Below, piece by piece: positions 1-7,309 of a DNA stretch of 64,000 nt. A program made the translations under genes and the position numbers. The DNA is from Flavobacterium fluviale (lineage in GTDB: Bacteria; Bacteroidota; Bacteroidia; Flavobacteriales; Flavobacteriaceae). The DNA lies in assembly GCF_003312915.1 (NCBI RefSeq), contig NZ_CP030261.1:4402001-4466000 (forward strand). The letters are read 5' to 3'. Below the pieces are notes generated by a model that ran no database searches, was not told the origin of the DNA, and saw only the letters and a list, made by a program, of their open reading frames with translations. The number at the start of each line of letters is the position of its first letter. Position 1 is the stretch's first letter.

Positions 1-1
1 C

Positions 2-1345
2 AACGAAATGGCATTGCCTAAAAATCCTGAAGATTTAATTCTTGGCTCAAGAGACGGATCTGAAGGTTCAAGTTTAGGAAGTGTAATGGATTTACCAGAT
101 ACTGCTGTAATCTGTTCTTGCGAAAATGTAACGAAAGGTTCTATTTGCTGTAAAATCCTAGACGAATCTTGTGCTACACTTTCAGATGTTGTAAAAGCAA
201 CAAAAGCCACTTCTGGTTGTGGCGGCTGTAAGCCAATGGTTTCTGATTTGGTAAAAGCGACGCAAAAATCACTTGGAAAAGAAGTAAAAGAAGTTATCTG
301 CGAGCATTTCAGCTACACACGTCAGGAATTGTTCGATTTGGTAAAAATCAATAAATATGAGAATTTCTACGATGTTCTAGATCATCACGGAAAAGGCGAC
401 GGATGCGAAATCTGCAAACCAGTTGTTGCTTCAATTTTTTCTAGTATTTATAATGATACAGCCAACAAACATGTAACAACACAAGACACAAACGATAGAT
501 TTTTAGCAAACATTCAAAGAAACGGAACGTATTCTGTTGTTCCAAGAGTTGCAGGAGGTGAAATTACTGCCGAAAAACTAATCGTAATCGGAGAAGTAGC
601 TAAACAATTCGATTTGTACACTAAAATAACTGGAGCACAAAGAGTTGATTTATTCGGAGCACATTTGAGTGATTTGCCAAAAATCTGGAAAATCTTAATC
701 GATAACGGTTTTGAAAGCGGTCACGCTTACGGAAAATCGCTTCGTGCCGTAAAAAGCTGTGTGGGAAATGCTTGGTGCCGCTACGGAATGGACGACAGCG
801 CCGGATTTGCTATCGAACTCGAAAACAGATATAAAGGAATCCGCTCTCCGCATAAATTAAAAGGCGGTGTTTCGGCCTGCATCCGCGAATGTGCCGAAGC
901 CCGCGGAAAAGATTTCGGATTAATTGCTGTTGAAGGCGGATGGAATTTATACATCGCCGGAAATGGCGGTGCAAATCCCAAACACGCTGTTTTATTGGCG
1001 GAGAAAATCGAGAAAGAAACCGTGATCAAATATATGGATCGTTTCTTAATGTATTACATCCGCACTGCTGGCCCGCTGATTCGAACTTCAACTTGGTTAG
1101 AAAAATTGGACGGAGGTTTAGATTATCTAAAAGAAGTCATTATCGAAGACAGTTTAGGAATCTGCGAAACCCTTGAAGCCGAAATGCAGACTTTGGTAAA
1201 CACTTTTGAATGCGAATGGAAACAAGTGCTAGAAAAACCAAGATTATTGAAACGTTTCAATCACTTTATAAACTCAGACGAGAAAGACGATAATGCTGTT
1301 TTTGTTCCGTTAAGAGATCAAAAAGCACCAAAAGCCTGGTCATAA
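2..1345 (+). CDS. nirB: Assimilatory nitrite reductase [NAD(P)H] large subunit, 5'-truncated by window edge
   Basis: This is the C-terminal part of NirB, which reduces nitrite to ammonium in the cytoplasm with siroheme and [4Fe-4S]. The frame is open to the window edge, so the N-terminal FAD/NAD domain lies outside; the ATG at 8 is internal. Counting from that ATG, a BFD-like [2Fe-2S] domain shows C36/C38 and C71/C74, and a second, partly degenerate one has C98 and C133/C136. The siroheme/[4Fe-4S] ligands appear as CVGNAWC (C251, C257) and CIREC (C291, C295). The usual nirD partner follows after a repeat-rich gap of 283 bases. Family assignment is firm; which pyridine nucleotide it uses cannot be seen here. 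Confidence 0.95.
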   Translation, partial: NEMALPKNPEDLILGSRDGSEGSSLGSVMDLPDTAVICSCENVTKGSICCKILDESCATLSDVVKATKATSGCGGCKPMVSDLVKATQKSLGKEVKEVICEHFSYTRQELFDLVKINKYENFYDVLDHHGKGDGCEICKPVVASIFSSIYNDTANKHVTTQDTNDRFLANIQRNGTYSVVPRVAGGEITAEKLIVIGEVAKQFDLYTKITGAQRVDLFGAHLSDLPKIWKILIDNGFESGHAYGKSLRAVKSCVGNAWCRYGMDDSAGFAIELENRYKGIRSPHKLKGGVSACIRECAEARGKDFGLIAVEGGWNLYIAGNGGANPKHAVLLAEKIEKETVIKYMDRFLMYYIRTAGPLIRTSTWLEKLDGGLDYLKEVIIEDSLGICETLEAEMQTLVNTFECEWKQVLEKPRLLKRFNHFINSDEKDDNAVFVPLRDQKAPKAWS

Positions 1346-1628
1346 AAAGCTAATCGGAATTGGCCACAAAGACGCTAAGTCGCAAAGCTTTATTGTAAGA
1401 ATCAAAAAAAGAAAAAAACTTTGCGCCTTCGCGTGAGATTAAAAAAACAAAGAAGAGAAAGAAAAACTTTGCGTCTTCGCGCCTTCGTGGCAAAATAAAA
1501 AATCAGCTCCAAAAAAAAAAAAAAACATTTAACGTTTGCTGTCCTTCTTACCCTCTTTTTTACTGCGCCATCATAACTCTCATGATTGTAAAAAGAGGGA
1601 TAAGAAACAGGAACAAAAATTTATTACC
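1346..1628. repeat. nirB-nirD intergenic gap with imperfect inverted repeat and A-run
   Basis: The gap contains an imperfect inverted pair (about 1359-1389 and 1462-1494) of the 'gccacaaagacgctaagtcgcaaag / ctttgcgtcttcg' type, a family that recurs in degenerate form elsewhere in the window. An A-run of about 14 bases (1510-1524) follows. No gene is seen. It could end or weaken nirB transcription before nirD, but no clean terminator is present. Confidence 0.5.
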
Positions 1629-2006
1629 ATGGAAGAAATCTTAAATCAATACGAAACAGTTCATGCAAGCGATGCAACAATTTGGTTTAAAGCAGGTAAA
1701 GTAGAAGATTTTCCAACCAACCGAGGCGGCTGCATCAAATACAAAAACAAGCAGATTGCTATTTTCAATTTTACACGCCGCAACGAATGGTACGCTTGTC
1801 AAAATGCCTGCCCGCACAAAATGGAAATGGTACTTTCAAGAGGAATGACAGGATCTGCAGATGACGTTCCTAAAATCGCCTGTCCGATGCATAAAAAAAC
1901 ATTTTCACTTGTTGATGGATCGAACCTAAACGGAGATGATTTTAAAATTGCAACGTATCCGATTAAGGTTGTGGAGAATGAAGTATTTGTTGGCTTTGTG
2001 GATTAG
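1629..2006 (+). CDS. nirD: Nitrite reductase small subunit, Rieske-type
   Basis: A 125-residue Rieske [2Fe-2S] protein, the small partner of NirB. Both cluster-binding boxes are intact: C61-P-H63 and C85-P-M-H88. Some enterobacterial NirD proteins lack these ligands, so this one should bind a cluster. An in-frame extension to 1536 exists, but it starts in a pyrimidine-rich, non-conserved stretch; the ATG at 1629 gives the usual NirD length and is preferred. It lies downstream of nirB and in front of the DUF4202/NarX-like genes, consistent with one nitrite/nitrate regulon. Confidence 0.92.
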   Translation: MEEILNQYETVHASDATIWFKAGKVEDFPTNRGGCIKYKNKQIAIFNFTRRNEWYACQNACPHKMEMVLSRGMTGSADDVPKIACPMHKKTFSLVDGSNLNGDDFKIATYPIKVVENEVFVGFVD

Positions 2007-2050
2007 TTTATAAGTCATAGATTTCGCAGATTAAATAGATTATTTTTTCT

Positions 2051-2181
2051 CGCCACGAATTCACGAATCATTGTGTTCAATTTGTGCAATTAATTTCACT
2101 AATCTAATTCGCTTTAATTCGTGAATTCGTGGCGGAAAAACTTTAATCTGCAGCAAAAAAATCATTCGTGAATTCGTGGCA
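2051..2181. repeat. 18-bp perfect inverted repeat plus a third copy
   Basis: The arm at 2051-2068 (cgccacgaattcacgaat) is the exact reverse complement of 2117-2134, separated by 48 bases. A third copy of the right arm, differing only in the last base, lies at 2164-2181. It is non-coding and between nirD and the DUF4202 gene. It could fold as a stem-loop terminator without a T-run, and looks like a dispersed intergenic repeat. Confidence 0.8.
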
Positions 2182-2201
2182 GAAAAAAAATCATAATTCC
2201 T

Positions 2202-2209
2202 TATCTTTG
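2202..2209 (+). promoter_or_regulatory. Candidate -7 element for the DUF4202/NarX-like operon
   Basis: TATCTTTG matches the Bacteroidota -7 consensus TAnnTTTG exactly and ends 24 bases before the start codon at 2233. No good TTG -33 element is obvious at the usual distance, because the third repeat copy occupies that stretch. Confidence 0.5.
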
Positions 2210-2232
2210 GATTCTATTATCCGACCAAAAAA

Positions 2233-2817
2233 ATGACAACACCTTTCCAAAAAGCAAGCGAATGGATTGATGCCGAAAATGCACAAGATCCGAACATCGA
2301 AATCGATCAAAACCAGGAATATCCTAAAGAATTATTGTATTCGAACAGGATGTACGAAAGACTGATGCAATTTGAACCAAATGCATCTGAAGAAATTCAA
2401 ATCGCATCAAAAGCACAGCATATCTGCCGATGGAAAGTTGCCCGAGAATCGTATCCGATGGATCGTGTTGGTTATTTGAAATGGAGAGAAGAACTTAAAA
2501 AATTCCACGCCAAAACTACTGCTGAAATTCTCCAAAAAGCCGGTTATGATCAAACGTTTATTGATCGCGTTTCCTTTTTAATTGAAAAAAAACTGCTTAA
2601 AAAAGACGCTGAAACGCAATTATTGGAAGATGTAATTTGTCTTGTTTTCCTTGAATATTACTTAGAACCTTTCGTTCATAAACACGATGACGAAAAACTA
2701 AAAAATATCATCAAAAAAACTTGGGATAAAATGTCTGAGAAAGGACATCAGGCAGCACTGCAAATCAATTATTCTGAAGAAAATTTAAATCTTATAAAAG
2801 CCTCTTTAGGATTGTAA
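2233..2817 (+). CDS. DUF4202 family protein
   Basis: A 194-residue soluble, probably helical protein that I recognise as DUF4202, from the N-terminal IDAENAQDPN segment and the HICRWKVARESYP region (about 63-76). I see no signal peptide or membrane segment. Its biochemical role is unknown to me. It sits between nirD and the NarX-like kinase, with only 9 bases to the kinase gene, so a shared transcript and a role in nitrate/nitrite assimilation or sensing are inferred from context. A metal or cofactor role for the His/Glu-rich segments is possible but unproven. Confidence 0.8.
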   Translation: MTTPFQKASEWIDAENAQDPNIEIDQNQEYPKELLYSNRMYERLMQFEPNASEEIQIASKAQHICRWKVARESYPMDRVGYLKWREELKKFHAKTTAEILQKAGYDQTFIDRVSFLIEKKLLKKDAETQLLEDVICLVFLEYYLEPFVHKHDDEKLKNIIKKTWDKMSEKGHQAALQINYSEENLNLIKASLGL

Positions 2818-2826
2818 TTCAATTAT

Positions 2827-4635
2827 ATGAAAAAAAGCAGTCAGGAAGAAGATAAAATCACTTTCAAAAATTTACGCCGTCTGTATTTTTTTGCACTTCT
2901 TACTATTGCTTTAACTATAATTGTAAGTCAGTTTCTAGTACAATACAATCTGAACCAGCAGTTAAGCGATTCTAAAATCATTAATTTTTCTGGTAAACAA
3001 AGAATGCTGAGCCAGAAAATCGTAAAAGAAGTCCTGATTCTGCATTATGTTTCTGATACCGCTTCTGCTAAACAAATTTCACATTTAAAAAGCGTTTTAA
3101 CTCTGTGGAAAAAGAACCAAAATGCCCTCGTAAATGGCAGTGACAGCTTGGCTTTTCCAAAAGAGAAATCAGAAACACTTCATCAATTATATTTGGAAAT
3201 CAATCCGATATTCAATAAAATTGCACAGACAGCCGATTCGTTTTTATTGAATTTACAGCAGAAAAAACAAGCTTCTGAAAATCAAAAGCTAGTTCAGGTT
3301 ATTTTACAAAACGAAGGCATCTTCCTTTCTAAAATGAATCAGATTGTAACCCAATATGATCTTGAAGCACACGAAAAAGTAACCGAACAACGCCGAATCG
3401 AATATTGGATTTTTGGATTTACGCTTTTGGTTTTACTATTAGAATTCTTCTTCATTTTCAAACCAACAAATAAGAAAATTGAACGCTTAATTGCTAAACT
3501 TGTTTCTTCCGAAAAGAAAGCTTTAAAACTGGCATACGATACCGAAATACTTAGCGAAATCAAGGAAAACTCGGTTAAAGAACTAAAATCGCTCAATTAT
3601 GCGATGGAAAATACTTTATTGTATTGTAGAATTTCGCCAGAGGGTTCGATCATACATATTGGCGAAAAATTTGCCAAACTGCTCAATTACACCAAATTTT
3701 CATCCAACAAAAAATTCTCAGAAGTTTTAACCGTTGACGAAAAGGAACAATCCAATTTTGAGCGTTTGATATTTGAAAAGCAAAGAAGCGGCTGGCAGGG
3801 TGAAATAAAAATTATCACCAAAGAAGATTTCGAAATCTGGCTTGATCTGTCTATGGTTCCCGTTATGATTAAGAAAGATGAATTAGAACTCCTAATCGTC
3901 TGCTTCAATATTACCGAACGCAAAAAAGCACAACGCGAAGTCGAGCGCTTAAATCTTGAAAACACCACCGAAAAAATCAATCAGCAAAAGATTATTTCAA
4001 GCAAAATTGTCGAAAATCAAGAAAACGAGCAAAACCGAATCGCCAAAGAAATTCACGACGGAATTGGCCAGATGCTTACTGGTTTAAAATTCAGTTTAGA
4101 AAGCATCAATTTAGACGACAGAGAAAAATCCGAACAAAAAATTGAATATTTAAAGAAACTTTCACTTGATATTATAAAAGGTGTCCGAACGGCAACTTTC
4201 AACTTAATGCCGCCAGAATTAAGCGATCACGGAATCGTTTCTTCGCTGGCAAAACTCACGCAAGAACTTTCAAAGCTAACCGGAAAAGAAATCCTTTTCT
4301 ACAATAAAACAGATTTTGACCAGCGTTTAGATTCCCTAATCGAGATTAATATTTACCGTCTTACGCAGGAAGCCATCAACAACGCTATAAAATATGCCGA
4401 GTCGTCGCATATCATTGTCCAGCTTTCTCACAGTGAAACACTTTTAAGCATCATCGTAGACGATAACGGAAAAGGTTTCGACATCAATTCAGTCGACAAA
4501 AAACGAAACAGCGAATCTGGAATGGGATTACTATTTATGAAAGAGCGCATACAATACGTCAACGGCCGTGTCTTCATCAATTCAATTCCTGGCGAAGGAA
4601 CAAGGATTACTTTTAATATTCCGATACTTAAATGA
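2827..4635 (+). CDS. NarX-like nitrate/nitrite sensor histidine kinase with PAS domain
   Basis: A 602-residue membrane sensor kinase. A first membrane helix (about 20-38) is followed by a periplasmic helical PilJ/NarX-type domain whose start, IINFSGKQRMLSQ (about 51-63), resembles the NarX P-box that binds nitrate. A second helix lies at about 190-211. A PAS domain (about 260-372) follows, then a HisKA_3 dimerisation segment with phospho-acceptor H410 (AKEIHDGIGQ), and an HATPase_c domain with the N-box (NNAIKYA, about 518) and DDNGKGFD (about 544). E. coli NarX has a HAMP and cysteine module instead of PAS, so the internal signal may differ. The likely partner is the NarL-type regulator at 4971. 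Nitrate as ligand is an inference. Confidence 0.85.
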   Translation: MKKSSQEEDKITFKNLRRLYFFALLTIALTIIVSQFLVQYNLNQQLSDSKIINFSGKQRMLSQKIVKEVLILHYVSDTASAKQISHLKSVLTLWKKNQNALVNGSDSLAFPKEKSETLHQLYLEINPIFNKIAQTADSFLLNLQQKKQASENQKLVQVILQNEGIFLSKMNQIVTQYDLEAHEKVTEQRRIEYWIFGFTLLVLLLEFFFIFKPTNKKIERLIAKLVSSEKKALKLAYDTEILSEIKENSVKELKSLNYAMENTLLYCRISPEGSIIHIGEKFAKLLNYTKFSSNKKFSEVLTVDEKEQSNFERLIFEKQRSGWQGEIKIITKEDFEIWLDLSMVPVMIKKDELELLIVCFNITERKKAQREVERLNLENTTEKINQQKIISSKIVENQENEQNRIAKEIHDGIGQMLTGLKFSLESINLDDREKSEQKIEYLKKLSLDIIKGVRTATFNLMPPELSDHGIVSSLAKLTQELSKLTGKEILFYNKTDFDQRLDSLIEINIYRLTQEAINNAIKYAESSHIIVQLSHSETLLSIIVDDNGKGFDINSVDKKRNSESGMGLLFMKERIQYVNGRVFINSIPGEGTRITFNIPILK

Positions 4636-4691
4636 GATAATGCGACAATTTGATAATTAGATAATTCCATACAAATTTCTAATAATACAAT

Positions 4692-4784
4692 TGTCAGGCT
4701 GAGCGAATTTAAAGCCCCCTCAATCTAAATCGACAATTTTTGCAGACATTCTTTGCACGGGCTTCGACTTCGCTCAGCCTGACA
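4692..4784. repeat. Inverted repeat of the 'ggcttcgac...gctcagcctgaca' family
   Basis: tgtcaggctgagcga (4692-4706) is the exact reverse complement of 4770-4784, with 63 bases between. Related copies lie at 16141-16165 and 56699-56724. It is intergenic each time, so it is treated as a dispersed repeat family. Confidence 0.75.
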
Positions 4785-4903
4785 TACTTTATGTTGGCCA
4801 AAAATCTAAACACAATCTTATCATTGATATTGCATTTTTTTCTAATGATTTTTTAATATTGGAACTTGGAATTTCAAAAAATTGGAATTTTAAATAAAAA
4901 AAG

Positions 4904-4942
4904 TACGTATATTAGCGTCTTCTTTATAGATGAATATACGTA
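4904..4942 (+). promoter_or_regulatory. Promoter/operator of the NarL-like regulator gene
   Basis: tacgtatatt (4904-4913) and aatatacgta (4933-4942) form a perfect 10-bp inverted repeat with a 19-base spacer, 28 bases before the start codon. The left arm overlaps TATATTAG (4908-4915), one mismatch from the TAnnTTTG -7 element. The arrangement suggests an autoregulatory operator bridging the start of transcription. Confidence 0.45.
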
Positions 4943-4970
4943 AATATCCAGAAATCAAATTAAGTAAATT

Positions 4971-5630
4971 ATGAGTAATAACATTCGTGTAGTGCTGGCA
5001 GATGATCATGTTTTTGTTAGGGACGGAATCAAATCTTTACTAGAAAACGAAGCAAACATTGAGGTTGTTGGCGAAGCAATAGATGGTGCCGATGCCCTTG
5101 AAGTAGTTGAAGAAAGCAAACCAGACTTACTTATAGTAGATATTCGTATGCCAAACTTAACTGGTATAGAGGTAGTAGAAAAACTTAGAAGCGAAAATAA
5201 CGACGTAAAAATTATAATGCTTTCGATGCACGAATCGGAAGAGTATGTTTTGAAGTCTATAAAAGCTGGCGCCGATGGTTATTTACTAAAAGGTTCGAGC
5301 AAAGAAGAATTTCTAAAAGCGCTTCATAGTGTTGCTGCAGGAGGAAAATACTTCAGCGGTGATATTTCTTCTATTTTAATCAGTCAATTGACAAATTCAT
5401 CTCCATCATTAGAACCTAAACAAAATTTAGGAGAAGAAATGATGATTACTAAAAGAGAAAAAGAAATTCTAACCCTTTTATTATCTGGAAAAGGAAATAA
5501 AGAAATAGCCGAAGCACTTGACATCAGCAAACGTACAGCTGAAGTTCATCGTTTTAATTTGATGAAAAAACTAAAAGTTAAAAACTTGATGGAACTTTCT
5601 AATAAAGCCGCGGAGTATTCACTTATCTAA
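4971..5630 (+). CDS. NarL/FixJ-family response regulator
   Basis: A 219-residue response regulator. The N-terminal receiver domain has the acidic pair D11/D12, phospho-acceptor D57 (LLIVDIRMPN) and a conserved Lys in the LLKGSS segment. A LuxR-type helix-turn-helix follows at about 157-211 (TKREKEILTLLLSGKGNKEIAEAL). It is the probable partner of the NarX-like kinase upstream and lies directly before narK. The heptamer TACTTAT, which fits the E. coli NarL consensus TACYYMT, occurs in the narK, nitrate reductase and moeA promoters, so this protein is one of two candidate regulators of those genes; the FNR-like protein at 9362 is the other. Confidence 0.9.
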   Translation: MSNNIRVVLADDHVFVRDGIKSLLENEANIEVVGEAIDGADALEVVEESKPDLLIVDIRMPNLTGIEVVEKLRSENNDVKIIMLSMHESEEYVLKSIKAGADGYLLKGSSKEEFLKALHSVAAGGKYFSGDISSILISQLTNSSPSLEPKQNLGEEMMITKREKEILTLLLSGKGNKEIAEALDISKRTAEVHRFNLMKKLKVKNLMELSNKAAEYSLI

Positions 5631-5636
5631 AAAAAT

Positions 5637-5710
5637 AAGTATTAATACGTAATTATTTTTCAAAAACTGCGTTTTGGCATCTTTTAACTAAGTTATAGTA
5701 CTTATTTTTA
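5637..5710 (+). promoter_or_regulatory. narK promoter with two palindromic operator candidates
   Basis: Site 1 is AAGTAT-TA-ATACGT (5637-5650). Site 2 is AAGTTATAGTACTT (5690-5703), whose right half continues as TACTTAT (5699-5705) into TATTTTTA (5703-5710), one mismatch from the -7 consensus. The same layout recurs at the nitrate reductase and moeA promoters. The leader would be only about 13-18 bases long. Confidence 0.6.
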
Positions 5711-5728
5711 CTAAAAAATATAAGTGCT

Positions 5729-7213
5729 ATGAAAAATACAAACTCATTATCGAAATCACACAAAATTTTATTTTTGAACACATTGGCTTTTACAGCGTGT
5801 TTTGCCTGCTGGACATTAAACGGGGTTTTAGTAACCTTTTTGGTAGATAACGGAATTTTCCACTGGAGCGTTGTTCAGGTTGGATGGTTACTTGGAATTC
5901 CAATTTTGACGGGATCAATCATGCGACTTCCAATTGGTATTCTGACCGATAAATTTGGAGGAAAATATGTTTTTTCACTTTTACTATTGCTTAGTTCAAT
6001 TCCGCTATTTCTCCTTCCCTACGCCGACAGTTTTTTTATGTTTGCATTATTAAGTTTCTTTTTCGGAATGGTCGGAACCAGTTTTGCAGTCGGAATTGGC
6101 TATACATCAATCTGGTACCCAAAAGAATGGCAGGGGCGCGCTTTAGGAATCTTCGGAATGGGAAATGCAGGTGCTGCCATTACTACCTTTCTGGCACCCT
6201 CGCTATTAAATCACTTTTCAATTGAAGATCCGCAAAATGGATGGAAAATACTTCCTGTAATTTACGCCGTTTCTTTAGTTGTCATCGGAATCTCATTTTT
6301 AATTTTTGCTCAAAATAAAAAAATAGAAAACAGCAACAAAACTGTTTCACAAATGCTCATTCCATTAAAATCGGCTAGAGTTTGGCGTTTTGGTGCTTAT
6401 TACTTTTTAGTTTTTGGCTGTTTTGTAGCGTATTCGCAATGGCTTTTACCAAATTTCATGAATGTGTATCAAACCAGTCTTGTAATGGGCGGCCTGTTTG
6501 CTACTATGTTTAGTCTTCCTTCTGGTGTTATTAGAGCCTTTGGAGGTTATTTGTCTGATAAATATGGAGCTAGAAAAGTAATGTACTGGGTTTTGGGTTC
6601 TTCTGTAATTTTAAGCGCCTTACTAATGGTTCCGAAAATGGAAATCACTACTGCGGGCCCTGGAATACTAGCTGCAAAAAAAGGAGTTGTTAACGAAATC
6701 AACGAAAACACTGTAAAAGTGGGTGACAAAGAATATCCAATTATGCAGAAAGCTTCACTTGTAAGTGAGAACGCCATATTTCCAACCACTTCGAGCTGGC
6801 AGAATGTTGTAGTATCTCATAATCAAAATGTTGCAAAAAAAGAATTAATCGCAAAAGGAATCACAGTTATTAAATTTGATGCCAATATGTGGGTCTTTTT
6901 AGTTTTAGTGATTTTAATCGGAATTTCGTGGGGAATTGGCAAAGCGGCAGTTTACAAACATATTCCAGAGTATTTCCCGACTGAAGTTGGCGTTGTAGGC
7001 GGAATAGTTGGAATGATCGGCGGTTTAGGAGGCTTTTTCGGTCCGATTATTTTCGGATATCTATTAACTGCAACTGGAATATGGTCGAGTTCATGGATTT
7101 TTATTTTGCTTTTTTCTATAGTATGTTTGGTTTGGATGCATTACACTATAACACAACTAACTAAGAAAAAAGAACTTACAACAAGCAAAGTAATGCTAGA
7201 GGCTGCAGCTTAA
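5729..7213 (+). CDS. narK: MFS nitrate/nitrite transporter, NarK family
   Basis: A 494-residue, twelve-helix major facilitator protein for nitrate uptake and/or nitrite exchange across the inner membrane. Family hallmarks are visible: the nitrate signature GMGNAGAAITTF in helix 5, its C-terminal counterpart GGIVGMIGGLGGFFGP, and the two substrate-binding arginines in IMRLPIG (helix 2) and VIRAFGG (helix 8). A hydrophilic insertion of about 75 residues (roughly 308-385) interrupts the C-terminal half between helices; this is not part of the minimal NarK fold. It follows the NarL-like regulator and precedes the porin gene, so outer- and inner-membrane nitrate passage may be encoded together. 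Confidence 0.92.
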   Translation: MKNTNSLSKSHKILFLNTLAFTACFACWTLNGVLVTFLVDNGIFHWSVVQVGWLLGIPILTGSIMRLPIGILTDKFGGKYVFSLLLLLSSIPLFLLPYADSFFMFALLSFFFGMVGTSFAVGIGYTSIWYPKEWQGRALGIFGMGNAGAAITTFLAPSLLNHFSIEDPQNGWKILPVIYAVSLVVIGISFLIFAQNKKIENSNKTVSQMLIPLKSARVWRFGAYYFLVFGCFVAYSQWLLPNFMNVYQTSLVMGGLFATMFSLPSGVIRAFGGYLSDKYGARKVMYWVLGSSVILSALLMVPKMEITTAGPGILAAKKGVVNEINENTVKVGDKEYPIMQKASLVSENAIFPTTSSWQNVVVSHNQNVAKKELIAKGITVIKFDANMWVFLVLVILIGISWGIGKAAVYKHIPEYFPTEVGVVGGIVGMIGGLGGFFGPIIFGYLLTATGIWSSSWIFILLFSIVCLVWMHYTITQLTKKKELTTSKVMLEAAA

Positions 7214-7309
7214 TCATACATTAAAAAATAATTAGAAATATGACTTAGATCATAGAAAACAACGGCTTTTTCTTATAAATTTACCTTCGATAAAAAACAT
7301 AAAAACTTT

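Larger units (their letters stand above)
4636..4970. other. Kinase-regulator intergenic region with repeat and promoter
   Basis: This 335-base gap has no gene. It holds the 15-bp inverted repeat (4692-4784) and, closer to the next gene, a second inverted repeat overlapping a likely promoter (4904-4942). The response regulator is therefore probably transcribed separately as well as by read-through from the kinase gene. Confidence 0.6.

Noticed and set aside
940..1176. Overlapping plus-strand ORF inside nirB
   Set aside because: It is a shadow frame of the conserved NirB coding sequence with no recognisable product.
7240..7253. FNR-like box atgacttagatcat upstream of the porin gene
   Set aside because: Only seven of ten specified positions match and there is no proper -7 element at a suitable distance.
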